From: Nocardioides sp. TRM66260-LWL
GTDB lineage: Bacteria > Actinomycetota > Actinomycetes > Propionibacteriales > Nocardioidaceae
Length of the DNA: 64,000 bases
Direction of reading: 5' to 3'
NCBI RefSeq assembly: GCF_020075545.1
Contig: NZ_JAIQZK010000003.1
Coordinates: 310,001 to 374,000 of the forward strand
Shown: one piece after another, positions 26,058-35,500 of the stretch
How positions within the stretch are numbered: the first letter of the stretch is position 1
Layout: every line of letters starts with the position of its first letter
Notes under the pieces: generated by a model
Seen by the model: only the letters and a program-made list of their open reading frames with translations
What the model was told of the DNA's origin: nothing
Database searches by the model: none
Position numbers and translations under genes: made by a program

Positions 26058-26651
26058 TCAGCCGTGGTCGGGGCGGACGACCCGCTCGACCAGGGTCAGC
26101 AGGCGCGCGCTGAGCGACGCCGCCGACTCCTCGCGGGGCTCGTCCAGCCACTGCAGGACGGCCCGGGCGGCCCCGCCCGCGGCGAACTCGACGGCCAGCG
26201 GGTCGGCGTCCGGGTGCGCCGTCCGGAGCCGGTCGGCCAGCCACTCGCCGAGGGTGGCGGACACGCGCGGCACCAGGCCGGCGTCGTCGAGCCGGGCGCC
26301 GTAGGCCGCGCGATCGGCCGCGAGGCCCTCGAGCACCGGGGCGAGCGATCCGTCGGAGGGCGGGCCGAGGTCGTCGAGCCGCAGCCGCAGCGACGCGGCG
26401 AGCAGCCCCTCGACGCTGCCGAAGTGCTGGTAGAAGGTCGGACGGCTGACGCCCGCGCGCTCGCACAGGGCGCTGACGGTGAGCTCGGGTCCGCGGCCCT
26501 CGGTGATCAGCTGGAGCATCGCCTCGCTGAGGGCGGCGCAGCTGCGGCTCACGCGGGCGGCGCGCTGGCCGATGGGGGCTGCGGACGACGTCGCGGACGA
26601 CGTCGCGGCCGGTCGTGCGGCGGGCGACGGGGCGGTGGCGGCGGCGCGCAT
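26058..26651 (-). CDS. TetR/AcrR-family transcriptional regulator
   Basis: 197 residues from ATG 26651, preceded by a GAGGGGG ribosome site; starts at 26690 or upstream would abut or cover the palindromic operator. The helix-turn-helix is ELTVSALCERAGVSRPTFYQHFGSVEGLLAASL. The ligand domain is short and Ala-rich. It is divergent from the PAP2 gene with a 14-bp palindrome between them, so it probably represses that gene and itself. The N-terminal 40 residues are low-complexity Ala/Pro/Ser. Confidence 0.8.
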   Translation of the reverse strand: MRAAATAPSPAARPAATSSATSSAAPIGQRAARVSRSCAALSEAMLQLITEGRGPELTVSALCERAGVSRPTFYQHFGSVEGLLAASLRLRLDDLGPPSDGSLAPVLEGLAADRAAYGARLDDAGLVPRVSATLGEWLADRLRTAHPDADPLAVEFAAGGAARAVLQWLDEPREESAASLSARLLTLVERVVRPDHG

Positions 26652-26691
26652 CTCCCTCACCCCCTCGTATGTCTTCCGTTCGTCGGCCATT

Positions 26692-26705
26692 CTTACACGT
26701 GTAAG
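26692..26705. promoter_or_regulatory. Palindromic TetR-type operator
   Basis: CTTACACGTGTAAG is a perfect 14-bp palindrome in the divergent promoter between the tetR-like and PAP2 genes. TTACAC could also form part of either promoter's -10 or -35. Confidence 0.65.
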
Positions 26706-26769
26706 GTACCGCTGGCTCGGGTAGGCAGTGCAGGTGCGCCCACGGTGGGCGGCAGGGACAGGAGACCCC

Positions 26770-27579
26770 ATGGGCTACGCAGAGCTGGCAGGCGCCGCTC
26801 GCGCGCGCCGCCGCACCGGCGTGCTCGCCGCCGTGCTCGAGATCGCCACGGTGCTCGCGCTGTTCGGCGTCTACAACGTCGGTCGCCTGATCGCCACCAA
26901 CCGCGTCGCCACCGCGGACGACCACGCCCGCCAGCTGCTCGACCTCGAGCGCTGGCTCGGCCTGCCGTCCGAGGAGGTCCTGCAGCGCCTGGCGTTCAAG
27001 GTGCCCGACCTCATCGCCTTCGCCGACCGCTACTACGTCAGCGTGCACTTCCCGCTGACCGTCGCGGTGCTGGTGTGGCTCTACGCCTTCCGCCGCCCGG
27101 CCTACACCTGGGCCAAGTGGGGCCTGATCCTCGCCACCGCCGTCGCGATGGTCGTGCACATCGTCGTGCCGATGACGCCGCCGCGCCTGCTGACCGGCCT
27201 CGACATGGTCGACACCGGGGCGCGCGCCGGCCAGAGCGTCTACGCCGGCACCTCGCCGGTGGGCGGCCTGGCCAACGAGTACGCCGCCATGCCGAGCCTG
27301 CACGTCGGGTGGGCGCTGCTCCTGGCCGTCGTCCTGGTGCGCACGTGTCGCACCCGCTGGCGCTGGCTGTGGATGGCCCACCCGGTCATCACGATGGTCG
27401 TGGTCGTCGTCACCGCGAACCACTACCTGCTCGACGGGGTCGCCGGCTCGCTGCTGGTGCTCGCCGGCCTGTGGGTCAGCGCCCGGCTGTGGGCGCCGGC
27501 GTACGAGGCGGCGGGGCTCGCGCAGCGCGAGCAGGCGCCCGAGCCGTCACGTCCGGCGCCGGTCGTCGAGGCCGGCTGA
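26770..27579 (+). CDS. PAP2-superfamily membrane phosphatase / lipid transferase
   Basis: 269 residues from ATG 26770, with AGGAG 5 bp upstream. Six membrane helices are expected. The PAP2 motifs are reduced to the inositolphosphotransferase-like set: MTPPRLLTG (C1-like), MPSLHVGWALL (C2, S-L-H) and TANHYLLDGVAG (C3, H-x-x-x-D). Such proteins transfer or hydrolyse lipid phosphates on the outer face of the membrane. Control by the divergent TetR-family protein is likely. Confidence 0.85.
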   Translation: MGYAELAGAARARRRTGVLAAVLEIATVLALFGVYNVGRLIATNRVATADDHARQLLDLERWLGLPSEEVLQRLAFKVPDLIAFADRYYVSVHFPLTVAVLVWLYAFRRPAYTWAKWGLILATAVAMVVHIVVPMTPPRLLTGLDMVDTGARAGQSVYAGTSPVGGLANEYAAMPSLHVGWALLLAVVLVRTCRTRWRWLWMAHPVITMVVVVVTANHYLLDGVAGSLLVLAGLWVSARLWAPAYEAAGLAQREQAPEPSRPAPVVEAG

Positions 27580-27612
27580 GCGCCGATCGGCCTCACCGGG
27601 CCGCGAAGCGGG

Positions 27613-28365
27613 TCAGCCCTCGCGGTGCACCTTGTGCTGCGCCGCCTGGGCCCGCGGTCGGATGACGAGCTCGTCGATGTTCACGTGAGCGGGTCGGGTG
27701 GCCATCCAGGTGATCGCCTCCGCGACGTCGTCGGCCGTGAGCGGCTCGCGGACGCCCGCGTAGACCGCGTCGGCACGCGCCTGGTCGCCGTCGAAGCGCA
27801 CCAGCGAGAACTCGTCGGTGCGCACCATGCCGGGGGCGATCTCGCAGATGCGCACCGGCTGGTCGAAGAGCTCGAGGCGGAGCGTCTCGGTGACGACCTT
27901 CGTGCCGTGCTTGGCCGCGGTGTAGCCGCCGCCGCCCTCGTAGGCGGTGCGTCCGGCGGTGGAGCCGACGTTGACGATCACGCCCGCGCCCGAGGCCACC
28001 AGCGCGGGCAGCAGCGCCCGGGTGACCTGCATGAGGCCCAGGACGTTGACCTCGTACATGGCCCGCCACTGGGCGGAGTCCGCCTCGGCGACCGGCGTCA
28101 GCCCGAAGGCGCCGCCGGCGTTGTTCACCAGCACGTCCAGGCGCCCCCCGACGGTCTGCGCGAGCGCCGCGACCGACGCCTCGTCGGTGACGTCGCAGAT
28201 CACCGCGACGCCGTCGATCTCGCCGGCCAGCTCCTGCACGCGCTCGGCGCGCCGGGCCGCGCAGACCACCTGGAAGCCGGCCGCGGCGAGGTGACGGGCC
28301 GTGGCGGCCCCGATGCCGCTGCTGGCTCCGGTGACGACGGCGGTGGGACGGGTCTCGGCGCTCAT
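27613..28365 (-). CDS. SDR-family oxidoreductase
   Basis: 250 residues from ATG 28365. [17 protein letters not shown] is the NAD(P) loop; CAARRAERV follows the second strand with Arg residues typical of NADP preference. NNAGGAF is the structural NNAG, and the catalytic set is S (VNVGSTAGR), YTAAKHG (Y-x-x-x-K). Classical short-chain dehydrogenase; substrate unknown. Same family as YdfG-like serine dehydrogenases, but that is not certain. Confidence 0.85.
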   Translation of the reverse strand: MSAETRPTAVVTGASSGIGAATARHLAAAGFQVVCAARRAERVQELAGEIDGVAVICDVTDEASVAALAQTVGGRLDVLVNNAGGAFGLTPVAEADSAQWRAMYEVNVLGLMQVTRALLPALVASGAGVIVNVGSTAGRTAYEGGGGYTAAKHGTKVVTETLRLELFDQPVRICEIAPGMVRTDEFSLVRFDGDQARADAVYAGVREPLTADDVAEAITWMATRPAHVNIDELVIRPRAQAAQHKVHREG

Positions 28366-28462
28366 GGCGCCCATTGTGCGCGCCGGAGGGGTGGGAATGG
28401 TCCGCGGGGTTGGGCGGTTCTGGTTCGCTGAGTCGAGGAGCCAGACGAGCCGGAGGACGCCC

Positions 28463-29749
28463 ATGGTGCTGCCCGCGGAGCCGGGACCGGTCCGTCGCGT
28501 CGCCATGATCAGCGTGCACACCTCGCCGCTCGACCAGCCCGGCACCGGCGATGCCGGTGGGATGAACGTCTACGTCGTCGAGCTCGCCCAGCGGCTGGCC
28601 AAGCGCGGCGTGGAGGTCGACGTCTTCACCCGCGCCACCCGCTCGTCCCTGCCGCCGACCGCGCCCTGCGGCGACGGCGTCACCGTCCGGCACGTGCCGG
28701 CCGGGCCGTTCGAGGGGCTCACCAAGGCCGAGCTGCCCGCCCAGCTGTGCACCTTCGCCCGCGAGGTGCTGCGCGCCGAGGCGTCCCAGCCGGTCGGCCA
28801 CTACGACGTCGTGCACTCGCACTACTGGCTCTCCGGCCAGGTGGGCGCGCTGGCCCGCGACCGCTGGGGCGTGCCGCTCGTGCACTCGATGCACACCATG
28901 GCGAAGGTCAAGAACGAGGCCCTCGCGCTCGGCGACGCCCCCGAGCCCGCCGTGCGGGTGATCGGCGAGCAGCAGGTCGTCGACGCCGCCGACGCGCTGG
29001 TCGCGAACACCGACCTCGAGGCCAAGCAGCTGATCAACCTCTACGACGCCGACCCCGGCCGGGTCGACGTCGTCCATCCCGGCGTCGACCTCGAGCGGTT
29101 CCGGCCCCGCCCGCAGGCGGCGCTGCGCCGCGAGCTCGACCTGTCGGCCGAGGCCCTGGTCGTCCTCTTCGCGGGCCGGATCCAGCCGCTGAAGGGGCCG
29201 CACGTGCTGCTCCGGGCGGTCGCCGCGCTGCTCGAGCGACGCCCCGAGCTGCGGTCGCGCCTGGTCGTGCCGATCGTCGGCGGGCCGTCCGGTAGCGGAC
29301 TGGAGCACCCCGAGGAGCTCGCCCACCTCTCGGCCGCGCTCGGGCTCGACGACGTCGTCCGGTTCGTGCCGCCGGTCGACCAGGCCGCGCTCGCCCGCTG
29401 GTACACCGCCGCCTCGCTCGTGGCCGTGCCCTCCTACAACGAGTCCTTCGGCCTGGTGGCCGCCGAGGCCCAGGCCTCCGGCACCCCGGTGCTCGCCGCC
29501 GCGGTCGGCGGCCTGACGACCGTGGTGCGCGACGGCCACTCCGGGCTGCTGGTCGACGGGCACGCCACCGACGCCTGGGCCGCCTCCCTGGAGCGGCTCC
29601 TGCTCGATCCCGTCCTGCTGGCCCGGCTGCGCGCCGGCGCCCCGCTGCAGGCCGCCGGGTTCTCCTGGGACGCCACCGCCGCCGGGATGCTCGACGTCTA
29701 CGACCGCGCCCGCCGCCAGCTCCGCACGGACCGAGAGGCCACCGCATGA
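28463..29749 (+). CDS. mshA: D-inositol-3-phosphate glycosyltransferase (mycothiol synthesis)
   Basis: 428 residues from ATG 28463, with CGGAGGA upstream. [35 protein letters not shown] and [12 protein letters not shown] are MshA signatures; the GT4 donor domain has [15 protein letters not shown] and the nucleotide-sugar site [17 protein letters not shown] (E-x7-E). It makes N-acetylglucosaminyl-inositol phosphate, the first step of mycothiol, placing the host in the actinobacteria. A YbjN gene is coupled downstream (ATGA). Confidence 0.9.
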   Translation: MVLPAEPGPVRRVAMISVHTSPLDQPGTGDAGGMNVYVVELAQRLAKRGVEVDVFTRATRSSLPPTAPCGDGVTVRHVPAGPFEGLTKAELPAQLCTFAREVLRAEASQPVGHYDVVHSHYWLSGQVGALARDRWGVPLVHSMHTMAKVKNEALALGDAPEPAVRVIGEQQVVDAADALVANTDLEAKQLINLYDADPGRVDVVHPGVDLERFRPRPQAALRRELDLSAEALVVLFAGRIQPLKGPHVLLRAVAALLERRPELRSRLVVPIVGGPSGSGLEHPEELAHLSAALGLDDVVRFVPPVDQAALARWYTAASLVAVPSYNESFGLVAAEAQASGTPVLAAAVGGLTTVVRDGHSGLLVDGHATDAWAASLERLLLDPVLLARLRAGAPLQAAGFSWDATAAGMLDVYDRARRQLRTDREATA

Positions 29750-30321
29750 CCGCCCAGACCCCCGAGACCGCTCAGAACCCCGCCGACCTGTCGACGCCCA
29801 CCTCGCCGGCCCGCGACCGGGCCCGCGAGACCGTCGCTGCCTACCTGCGCGCCAACGACCTGGAGTTCGAGGAGATCGCCGAGGGCGTCTTCTCCTTCAC
29901 CCTGCCCGGCGAGAAGAAGCTGCAGACGGCCGTCCGGCTCGACGTCGGGCCGCACGCGCTCGGCGTGCACGCGTTCGTGTGCCGGCGCCCCGACGAGAAC
30001 ACCCTGCAGGTCTACCGGTGGCTGCTCGAGCGCAACCTGCGGATGTACGCCGTGGCCTTCGGCGTCGACGCCCTCGGCGACATCTACCTCGACGCGCGGC
30101 TGCCGCTCGCGGCCGTGGCCGACGACGAGCTCGACCGCCTGCTCGGCTCGGTGCTCAGCTACGCGGACGAGTCGTTCAACGTGCTGCTGGAGCTCGGCTT
30201 CGCCTCCTCGATCCGCAAGGAGTGGGAGTGGCGTCGGCTGCGCGGCGAGTCCACGCACAACCTCGAGGCGTTCCGCGGCTGGCTCGAGGCCGGCTCGGAC
30301 CCGGAGCCCCCGCGCGCCTGA
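29746..30321 (+). CDS. YbjN domain-containing protein
   Basis: 191 residues, ATG overlapping the mshA stop by 4 bp. [56 protein letters not shown] and [27 protein letters not shown] fit the YbjN family (T3SS-chaperone-like fold, role unknown). In actinobacteria it commonly sits next to mshA. It ends 9 bp before the convergent EamA gene. Confidence 0.85.
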   Translation: MTAQTPETAQNPADLSTPTSPARDRARETVAAYLRANDLEFEEIAEGVFSFTLPGEKKLQTAVRLDVGPHALGVHAFVCRRPDENTLQVYRWLLERNLRMYAVAFGVDALGDIYLDARLPLAAVADDELDRLLGSVLSYADESFNVLLELGFASSIRKEWEWRRLRGESTHNLEAFRGWLEAGSDPEPPRA

Positions 30322-30330
30322 CGCCCGTCC

Positions 30331-31272
30331 TCAGGCCGGCGTGGGCCGCGGGCGGCGTCGGGTGAGCAGCACGCCGCCGATCGCGAGGGCCCCGCCGAGG
30401 AACGCCAGCGCGGGCGGCACCTCGTCCAGCAGCCCCCAGGCCAGCAGGGTGGCGATCACCGGCACCAGGAACGTCGTCAGCGACAGCGCCCCGGCGCCGG
30501 TGCGCGCCAGCGCGTAGGCCCAGGTCGTGAAGGCGATCGCCGAGGGGAAGACGCCCAGGTAGGCGATCAGCAGCAGGGTGCCCGCGGAGCCGTGGCGGAG
30601 CACGTCGAGCAGCTGGCCGGCGAACGGCAGGCAGACCGCGGCGCCGACGGCGGTGGCGGTGAAGGTCGTCTCCAGCGCCCCTGCGGTGGCGAGCACCGGC
30701 TTCTGGGTGAGCACGCCGATCGCGTACGCGACCGCGGCGACCAGCGCCAGCAGCACCCCGACGACGTCGCCGGACGCGTGACCCGACGAGCCCTGCGCGA
30801 TCACGACGACGCCCGCGAACCCCAGGCCCATCCCGACCACCAGCCAGCGGTGCAGCGGCTCGTCGAGGAAGACCGCGGCCAGGAGCGCGACGACCAGCGG
30901 GCCGATCTGCACGACCAGGGCGGCGGTGCCGGCGTCGATGCGCCGCTCGGCGGCGTTGAGCCCGATGTTGTAGACCCCGAACCAGAGCACGCCGCACGCG
31001 AGCAGCTGCGGCGCCCGGGAGCGGGTCGGCCACCGTCGCTCGCGCCGGGTCAGCAGGAGCGCGCCGAGCGCGACGCCCGCGACCAGCAGCCGACCCAGGC
31101 TCAGGGCGCCCGGGGTGACGTCCTCGCCGAGGTGCCGGATCGCGACGAAGGCGCTCGCCCAGAGCAGCAGCGTCGTGCCCGCGGCCACCACCGGCAGCCA
31201 GGGACGCTCGGTCGAGGCCGGGGAGGCGGGAGCGGGCACGGTCGGCTCGGAGGCGGTCGGCGGCGAGGTCAC
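30331..31272 (-). CDS. EamA-family (DMT) transporter
   Basis: 313 residues with ten predicted helices in two EamA halves. The start of each half has a family pattern: TLLLWASAFVAIRHLGEDVTPGAL and GDVVGVLLALVAAVAYAIGVLTQKPV; SLTTFLVPVIATLLAWGLLDEVPPAL is the standard C-terminal segment. Likely efflux of amino acids or metabolites. It is convergent with the ybjN-like gene. Confidence 0.85.
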   Translation of the reverse strand: MTSPPTASEPTVPAPASPASTERPWLPVVAAGTTLLLWASAFVAIRHLGEDVTPGALSLGRLLVAGVALGALLLTRRERRWPTRSRAPQLLACGVLWFGVYNIGLNAAERRIDAGTAALVVQIGPLVVALLAAVFLDEPLHRWLVVGMGLGFAGVVVIAQGSSGHASGDVVGVLLALVAAVAYAIGVLTQKPVLATAGALETTFTATAVGAAVCLPFAGQLLDVLRHGSAGTLLLIAYLGVFPSAIAFTTWAYALARTGAGALSLTTFLVPVIATLLAWGLLDEVPPALAFLGGALAIGGVLLTRRRPRPTPA

Positions 31273-31344
31273 GGACCCGACCCTAGGGCGTGGGTGTGGG
31301 CAGGGGCTCGCGGGTTTCGGACGCCGCGTCCGGCCGCCGGCGGC

Positions 31345-32022
31345 TCAGAGATCGAGCTTGTAGCCGAGCCCGCGGACCGTGACGAGGTACTTCGGCTCGC
31401 TCGGGTCGGGCTCGAGCTTCGCGCGCAGCCGCTTGACGTGCACGTCGAGGGTCTTGGTGTCGCCGACGTAGTCGGAGCCCCACACGCGATCGATGAGCTG
31501 GCCGCGGGTCAGCACCCGGCCCGGGTTGCGCAGGAACATCTCGAGCAGCTCGAACTCCTTCAACGGGAGCCGTTGCTCGCTGCCGTCGACCGTGACGACG
31601 TGCCGCTCGACGTCCATCCGCACCGGCCCGGCCTCGAGGGTCGAGGGGGAGAGGTCCGGTTCGGCGCCGCGGCGCAGCACCGCGCGGATGCGGGCCACCA
31701 GCTCGCGGGGCGAGTAGGGCTTGGTGACGTAGTCGTCGGCGCCGAGCTCGAGGCCCACGACCTTGTCGACCTCGTCGTCCTTGGCGCTCACCATGATCAC
31801 CGGGACGCTGGAGGTGGCGCGGATCTGGCGGCAGACCTCGGTGCCGGGGATGCCGGGGAGCATGAGGTCGAGCAGCACGATGTCGGCCCCGTTGCGGTCG
31901 AACTCGCTGAGCGCCTCGTGCCCGTCGGCCGCGATCGCGACCTCGAAGCCCTCCTTGCGCAGCATGTAGGAGAGCGCCTCGCTGTAGCTCTCCTCGTCCT
32001 CGACCACGAGTACGCGGGTCAC
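31345..32022 (-). CDS. regX3: Response regulator RegX3 (PhoB/OmpR family)
   Basis: 225 residues from GTG 32022, with a perfect AGGAGG upstream. Receiver residues are Asp9 and Asp52 (VLLDLMLPG), Ser/Lys at VSAK and K at YVTKPYSPRELVARI; the C-terminal winged helix has RVLTRGQLIDRVWGSDYVGD and LDVHVKRLRAKLE, the RegX3 recognition helix. It is coupled to senX3 (4-bp overlap), and phoU lies divergently. RegX3 activates phosphate starvation genes in mycobacteria and relatives. Confidence 0.9.
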   Translation of the reverse strand: MTRVLVVEDEESYSEALSYMLRKEGFEVAIAADGHEALSEFDRNGADIVLLDLMLPGIPGTEVCRQIRATSSVPVIMVSAKDDEVDKVVGLELGADDYVTKPYSPRELVARIRAVLRRGAEPDLSPSTLEAGPVRMDVERHVVTVDGSEQRLPLKEFELLEMFLRNPGRVLTRGQLIDRVWGSDYVGDTKTLDVHVKRLRAKLEPDPSEPKYLVTVRGLGYKLDL

Positions 32023-33170
32023 GGGCGAACCTCCTGCATCCGATGCATCTGTGGGGTGGCGGCGGTGGCGACGTGGCGGGGGAGGCTCAGGGTGAAGGTG
32101 GAGCCCTGCCCCTCCGCCGACCAGACGCGGATCTCGCCGCCGTGGGTGGCGGCGACGTGCTTGACGATCGAGAGCCCGAGGCCGGTGCCGCCGGTGGAGC
32201 GGTGACGGGCGGGGTCGACGCGGTAGAACCGCTCGAAGATGCGGTCCAGCTCGGTGGTCGGGATGCCGATGCCCTGGTCGACCACCGAGATCTCGACCTG
32301 GTCGCCCTCGACCCGGGTGGCGACCGTGACGGTCGACTCGGGGTCGCTGTAGGCGACGGCGTTGGCGACCAGGTTGGTGACGGCGGCGCCGACCTGCTGC
32401 TCGTTGCCCCACACCCGCAGGCCGAACTCGCCGTCGGCGACGACCGCGATGCGCTTGGCCTGGGCGTCGATGGTGCTGGTGTCGATGGCCACCCGGACGA
32501 CGTCGTCGACGTCGACCGCGACCGGGGCGTCGAGCGGGTCGTCGGCCTGGAGGCGGGAGAGCTCGATGATCTGCTGCACCAGGTTGGAGAGGCGGTCGCT
32601 CTCCAGCAGCATGCGGCCGGCGAAGCGCTTGACCGCGTCGGGGTCGTCGGCGGCGTCGGCGACGGCCTCCGAGAGCAGGCGGATCGCGCCGACCGGCGTC
32701 TTCAGCTCGTGGCTGACGTTGGCGACGAAGTCGCGGCGGACCTCCTCGACGCGGCGCTCGCGCGTGCGGTCCTCGACGAGCGCGAGCACGACGCGCGACC
32801 CGAGCGGGGCGACCCGGGCCGTCACGTGCCGCGCGCCGCCCTCGCGCAGCGGCAGCACCAGCTCGGTCTCGCGGATCTGCCCGTCGCGGCGCACCTGGCG
32901 CACCAGGGTGGCGAGCTCGTCGGAGGAGAGCTCCGAGCCGCGCACCAGCCCCAGGGCGTACGCGGGCGCCGAGGCCTTGAGCACGGCGTCGCTGTCGTCG
33001 ACGACGACGGCGCTGCTGCGCAGCACCGAGAGCACGGCGGCGACCCCCGGCGGCAGCAGCGGCTCGACGACCGGGGCCGGGCCGCGCTGCTGGCGGTCGC
33101 TGACGTGCCAGGCCAGGACGGCGGCCCCGGAGACGACGGCTCCGATGAGCGCGGCGAGGAACGCCTGCAT
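32019..33170 (-). CDS. senX3: Sensor histidine kinase SenX3
   Basis: 383 residues from ATG 33170. One or two helices near the N-terminus (FLAALIGAVVSGAAVLAWHV), a PAS-like domain (residues about 40-130), then the dimerisation box FVANVSHELKTPVGAIRLL with His154, N-box NLVANAVAYS, G1 VDQGIGIP and G2 STGGTGLGLSIVKHVA. The short extracellular loop suggests sensing via PhoU and the Pst system rather than direct ligand binding. An alternative GTG start 4 codons upstream is possible. Confidence 0.9.
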   Translation of the reverse strand: MQAFLAALIGAVVSGAAVLAWHVSDRQQRGPAPVVEPLLPPGVAAVLSVLRSSAVVVDDSDAVLKASAPAYALGLVRGSELSSDELATLVRQVRRDGQIRETELVLPLREGGARHVTARVAPLGSRVVLALVEDRTRERRVEEVRRDFVANVSHELKTPVGAIRLLSEAVADAADDPDAVKRFAGRMLLESDRLSNLVQQIIELSRLQADDPLDAPVAVDVDDVVRVAIDTSTIDAQAKRIAVVADGEFGLRVWGNEQQVGAAVTNLVANAVAYSDPESTVTVATRVEGDQVEISVVDQGIGIPTTELDRIFERFYRVDPARHRSTGGTGLGLSIVKHVAATHGGEIRVWSAEGQGSTFTLSLPRHVATAATPQMHRMQEVRP

Positions 33171-33214
33171 CGTCGGATCCACGTGGCTGATCGTACGCAC
33201 GGCGCACACCGCCG

Positions 33215-33264
33215 GTTCACCATCCCGAACGACCTTCCGGTTGTTCATCGACCGTTCACACCCG
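33215..33264 (+). promoter_or_regulatory. PHO-box-like repeats between senX3-regX3 and phoU
   Basis: Units GTTCACCATCC (33215-33225), GTTCATCGACC (33243-33253) and GTTCACACCCG (33254-33264). The last two are head-to-tail 11-bp direct repeats of the actinobacterial PHO-box type (G-T/G-T-C-A-C-C...), lying about 24 bp before a weak -10 (TAGGCT, 33291-33296) that would give a near-leaderless phoU mRNA. Confidence 0.6.
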
Positions 33265-33302
33265 TCGGTCGTCAGGCCTCCTACCATCCGTAGGCTGCCG
33301 CC

Positions 33303-33962
33303 ATGCGAGAGGTCTTCCACGAGCAGCTCGACGCCGTCTTCGCCGACCTGGCCGACATCTGCGCCCGGGTCGAGACCGCCGTCCGGGAGGCGACGCGGTC
33401 GCTGCTCACCGGCGACGCCGCGATCGCCGAGCAGGTCATCAGCGACGACGTCGCGATCGACCGGGCGCGCGAGCGGGTGGAGGACAACGCCTTCGCGCTG
33501 CTCTCCCTCCAGGCGCCGGTGGCCGGCGACCTGCGGGTCGTCGTCGCGGCGCTGCGCATGGTCACCGAGCTCGAGCGGATGGGCGACCTCTCGGTGCACG
33601 TCGCCAAGATCGCCCGGCTGCGGGTGCCCGAGCTCGCGGTGCCCGACGACATCCGCCCGACGCTCGAGCGCATGGCCGCGATCGCCGAGGACATGGTGCG
33701 CCGGGTGAGCGCGATCATCCTGGCCCGCGACGTCGGCGCCGCCATCGAGCTCGGCCGCGACGACGAGATGATGGACCAGCTGCGTCGCACCAGCTTCGCC
33801 CAGCTGCTCTCGGACGAGTGGCAGCACGGCGTCGAGGCCGCCATCGACGTCGCACTCCTCGGCCGCTACTACGAGCGCATCGCCGACCACGCCGTCTCGG
33901 TGGCGAACCGGGTCGTCTTCGCCGTCACCGGCGAGAACCCCCGGGCCGCAGGGGCCGAGTGA
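33303..33962 (+). CDS. phoU: Phosphate signalling regulator PhoU
   Basis: 219 residues with two PhoU helical-bundle repeats (VISDDVAIDRARERVEDNAFALL and the matching E-R-M-G-D...ERIADHA motifs in each half, the metal-binding E/D-x-x-x-D type). PhoU links the Pst transporter to the sensor kinase. It is divergent from senX3-regX3 across 132 bp carrying PHO-box-like repeats, and convergent with gpmA 4 bp away. No SD is visible, consistent with a near-leaderless start. Confidence 0.9.
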   Translation: MREVFHEQLDAVFADLADICARVETAVREATRSLLTGDAAIAEQVISDDVAIDRARERVEDNAFALLSLQAPVAGDLRVVVAALRMVTELERMGDLSVHVAKIARLRVPELAVPDDIRPTLERMAAIAEDMVRRVSAIILARDVGAAIELGRDDEMMDQLRRTSFAQLLSDEWQHGVEAAIDVALLGRYYERIADHAVSVANRVVFAVTGENPRAAGAE

Positions 33963-33966
33963 GCCC

Positions 33967-34710
33967 TCAGCGTCCCTGGTTGGCGACGGCCGCAGCAGCG
34001 GCCGCGGCGGCCTCGGGGTCGAGGTACTCGCCGCCCGCGACCGTCGGCTGCAGCTCGTCGTCGAGCCGGTAGACCAGCGGCATGCCCGTGGGGATGTTGA
34101 GGCCCGCGATGTCGTCGTCGGAGATGCCGTCGAGGTGCTTGACGATGGCGCGCAGGCTGTTGCCGTGCGCGGCGATCAGCACCGTGTGCCCCGCCCGCAG
34201 GTCGGGCACGATCGCGGCGTCCCAGTAGGGGACGAGGCGGGCGATGACGTCCTTGAGGCACTCGGTGCGCGGCAGCTCGGCGCCGAGGTCGGCGTAGCGC
34301 GGATCCCCGACCTGCGAGAACTCGTCGTCGTCGGCCAGCGGCGGCGGCGGGACGTCGAAGCTGCGTCGCCAGAGCATGAACTGCTCCTCGCCGAACTCCT
34401 CGAGCGTCTGCTTCTTGTCCTTGCCCTGCAGGGCGCCGTAGTGGCGCTCGTTCAGCCGCCACGAGCGACGCACCGGGATCCAGTGGCGGTCGGCGGCGTC
34501 GAGCGCGAGTGCCGCGGTGTTGATCGCGCGACGCTGCAGCGAGGTGTGCACGACGTCGGGGAGGACGCCCGCCTCGCGCAGCAGCTCGCCGCCGCGCACG
34601 GCCTCGCCGCGGCCCTTCTCGGTGAGCGCGACGTCGACCCAGCCGGTGAAGAGGTTCTTGGCGTTCCACTCGCTCTCGCCGTGGCGGAGGAGGACGAGGG
34701 TGTGGCTCAC
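33967..34710 (-). CDS. gpmA: 2,3-bisphosphoglycerate-dependent phosphoglycerate mutase
   Basis: 247 residues from GTG 34710. [12 protein letters not shown] holds the catalytic His; ERHYGALQG and [13 protein letters not shown] (second His) complete the histidine phosphatase core. Length and the [12 protein letters not shown] insert match dPGM. It interconverts 3- and 2-phosphoglycerate in glycolysis. The Ala-rich C-terminus ([14 protein letters not shown]) is a low-complexity tail. Confidence 0.9.
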   Translation of the reverse strand: MSHTLVLLRHGESEWNAKNLFTGWVDVALTEKGRGEAVRGGELLREAGVLPDVVHTSLQRRAINTAALALDAADRHWIPVRRSWRLNERHYGALQGKDKKQTLEEFGEEQFMLWRRSFDVPPPPLADDDEFSQVGDPRYADLGAELPRTECLKDVIARLVPYWDAAIVPDLRAGHTVLIAAHGNSLRAIVKHLDGISDDDIAGLNIPTGMPLVYRLDDELQPTVAGGEYLDPEAAAAAAAAVANQGR

Positions 34711-34724
34711 GGGGGCGTCTCCGC

Positions 34725-35426
34725 TCACTCGGCGGGGGTCGGGCTGGAGTCGATGCTCGAGCCCTCGGGCTCGCCGCCGTCGGAGCCGATGGAGGCGCCC
34801 GGCATCTGGTTCGGCGTCGCGAAGTCGCAGCTGTAGGGCTCGCCCTCGGCCGCGGCGGAGGCCGACGGCGAGGCGCTCGGCGTCGCCTCGGCGCTGGAGG
34901 ACGGGGACCCGGTCGTGGCGCCGCCCTTGGGGGCGTCGGCGAAGGCGGTGTCGAAGCCCGCGAACTCGTCGCAGTTGGTGACCGTGGTGACGCCGGTGGT
35001 GACCGACTGGCCGTTGCTGAAGGCGAAGGTGAGGGTCAGGACGTCGCCGGCGCCGAAGTCGCCGGTGACGGCGATGCGCTTGGTGGCGAGGTCGACGTCG
35101 CGCCGGGGGGCGACGTCGATGGCCGGGAAGGTCGCGACCTGCACCTTGGCGTCGCTGGCCGGCGTGACCGACTGCAGCGAGATCGCATCGGTGGCCGAGC
35201 CGTTGGAGAGGCTGGCCACGAGCGTGCCCTCGCCCGCGCGGGAGGCGACGACGACCGCGCCGAGGATGTCGACCTCGCCGGAGCGGTCGTTGAGGCCGGC
35301 GGCGGGGGTGTAGACGCGGTCGGTGGCGTACCGGAAGCCGCACGACGAGAGGGTCGGGGCGGCGAACGCGAGCGCGGCGACCGCCAGGACGGCGGTGCGA
35401 CGGACGGGCCGGCGGTGGGGCTGCAT
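34725..35426 (-). CDS. Putative lipoprotein, unknown function
   Basis: 233 residues from ATG 35426 (GAAGG 8 bp upstream; a second ATG lies 6 bp earlier). [24 protein letters not shown] leads to lipobox LSSC. The mature part is a beta-sandwich-like domain ([55 protein letters not shown]) found in many actinobacterial lipoproteins of unknown role. The tail is Ser/Pro/Ala-rich linker. The stop is 14 bp before the gpmA start, so they could share a transcript. Confidence 0.75.
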   Translation of the reverse strand: MQPHRRPVRRTAVLAVAALAFAAPTLSSCGFRYATDRVYTPAAGLNDRSGEVDILGAVVVASRAGEGTLVASLSNGSATDAISLQSVTPASDAKVQVATFPAIDVAPRRDVDLATKRIAVTGDFGAGDVLTLTFAFSNGQSVTTGVTTVTNCDEFAGFDTAFADAPKGGATTGSPSSSAEATPSASPSASAAAEGEPYSCDFATPNQMPGASIGSDGGEPEGSSIDSSPTPAE

Positions 35427-35500
35427 GGGCATGACCTTCGGTGTCGTCGGGCGAGGCGAGGCCAAGAGTATCGCCGGGCCGACCTCCCCGACGCACCGGC

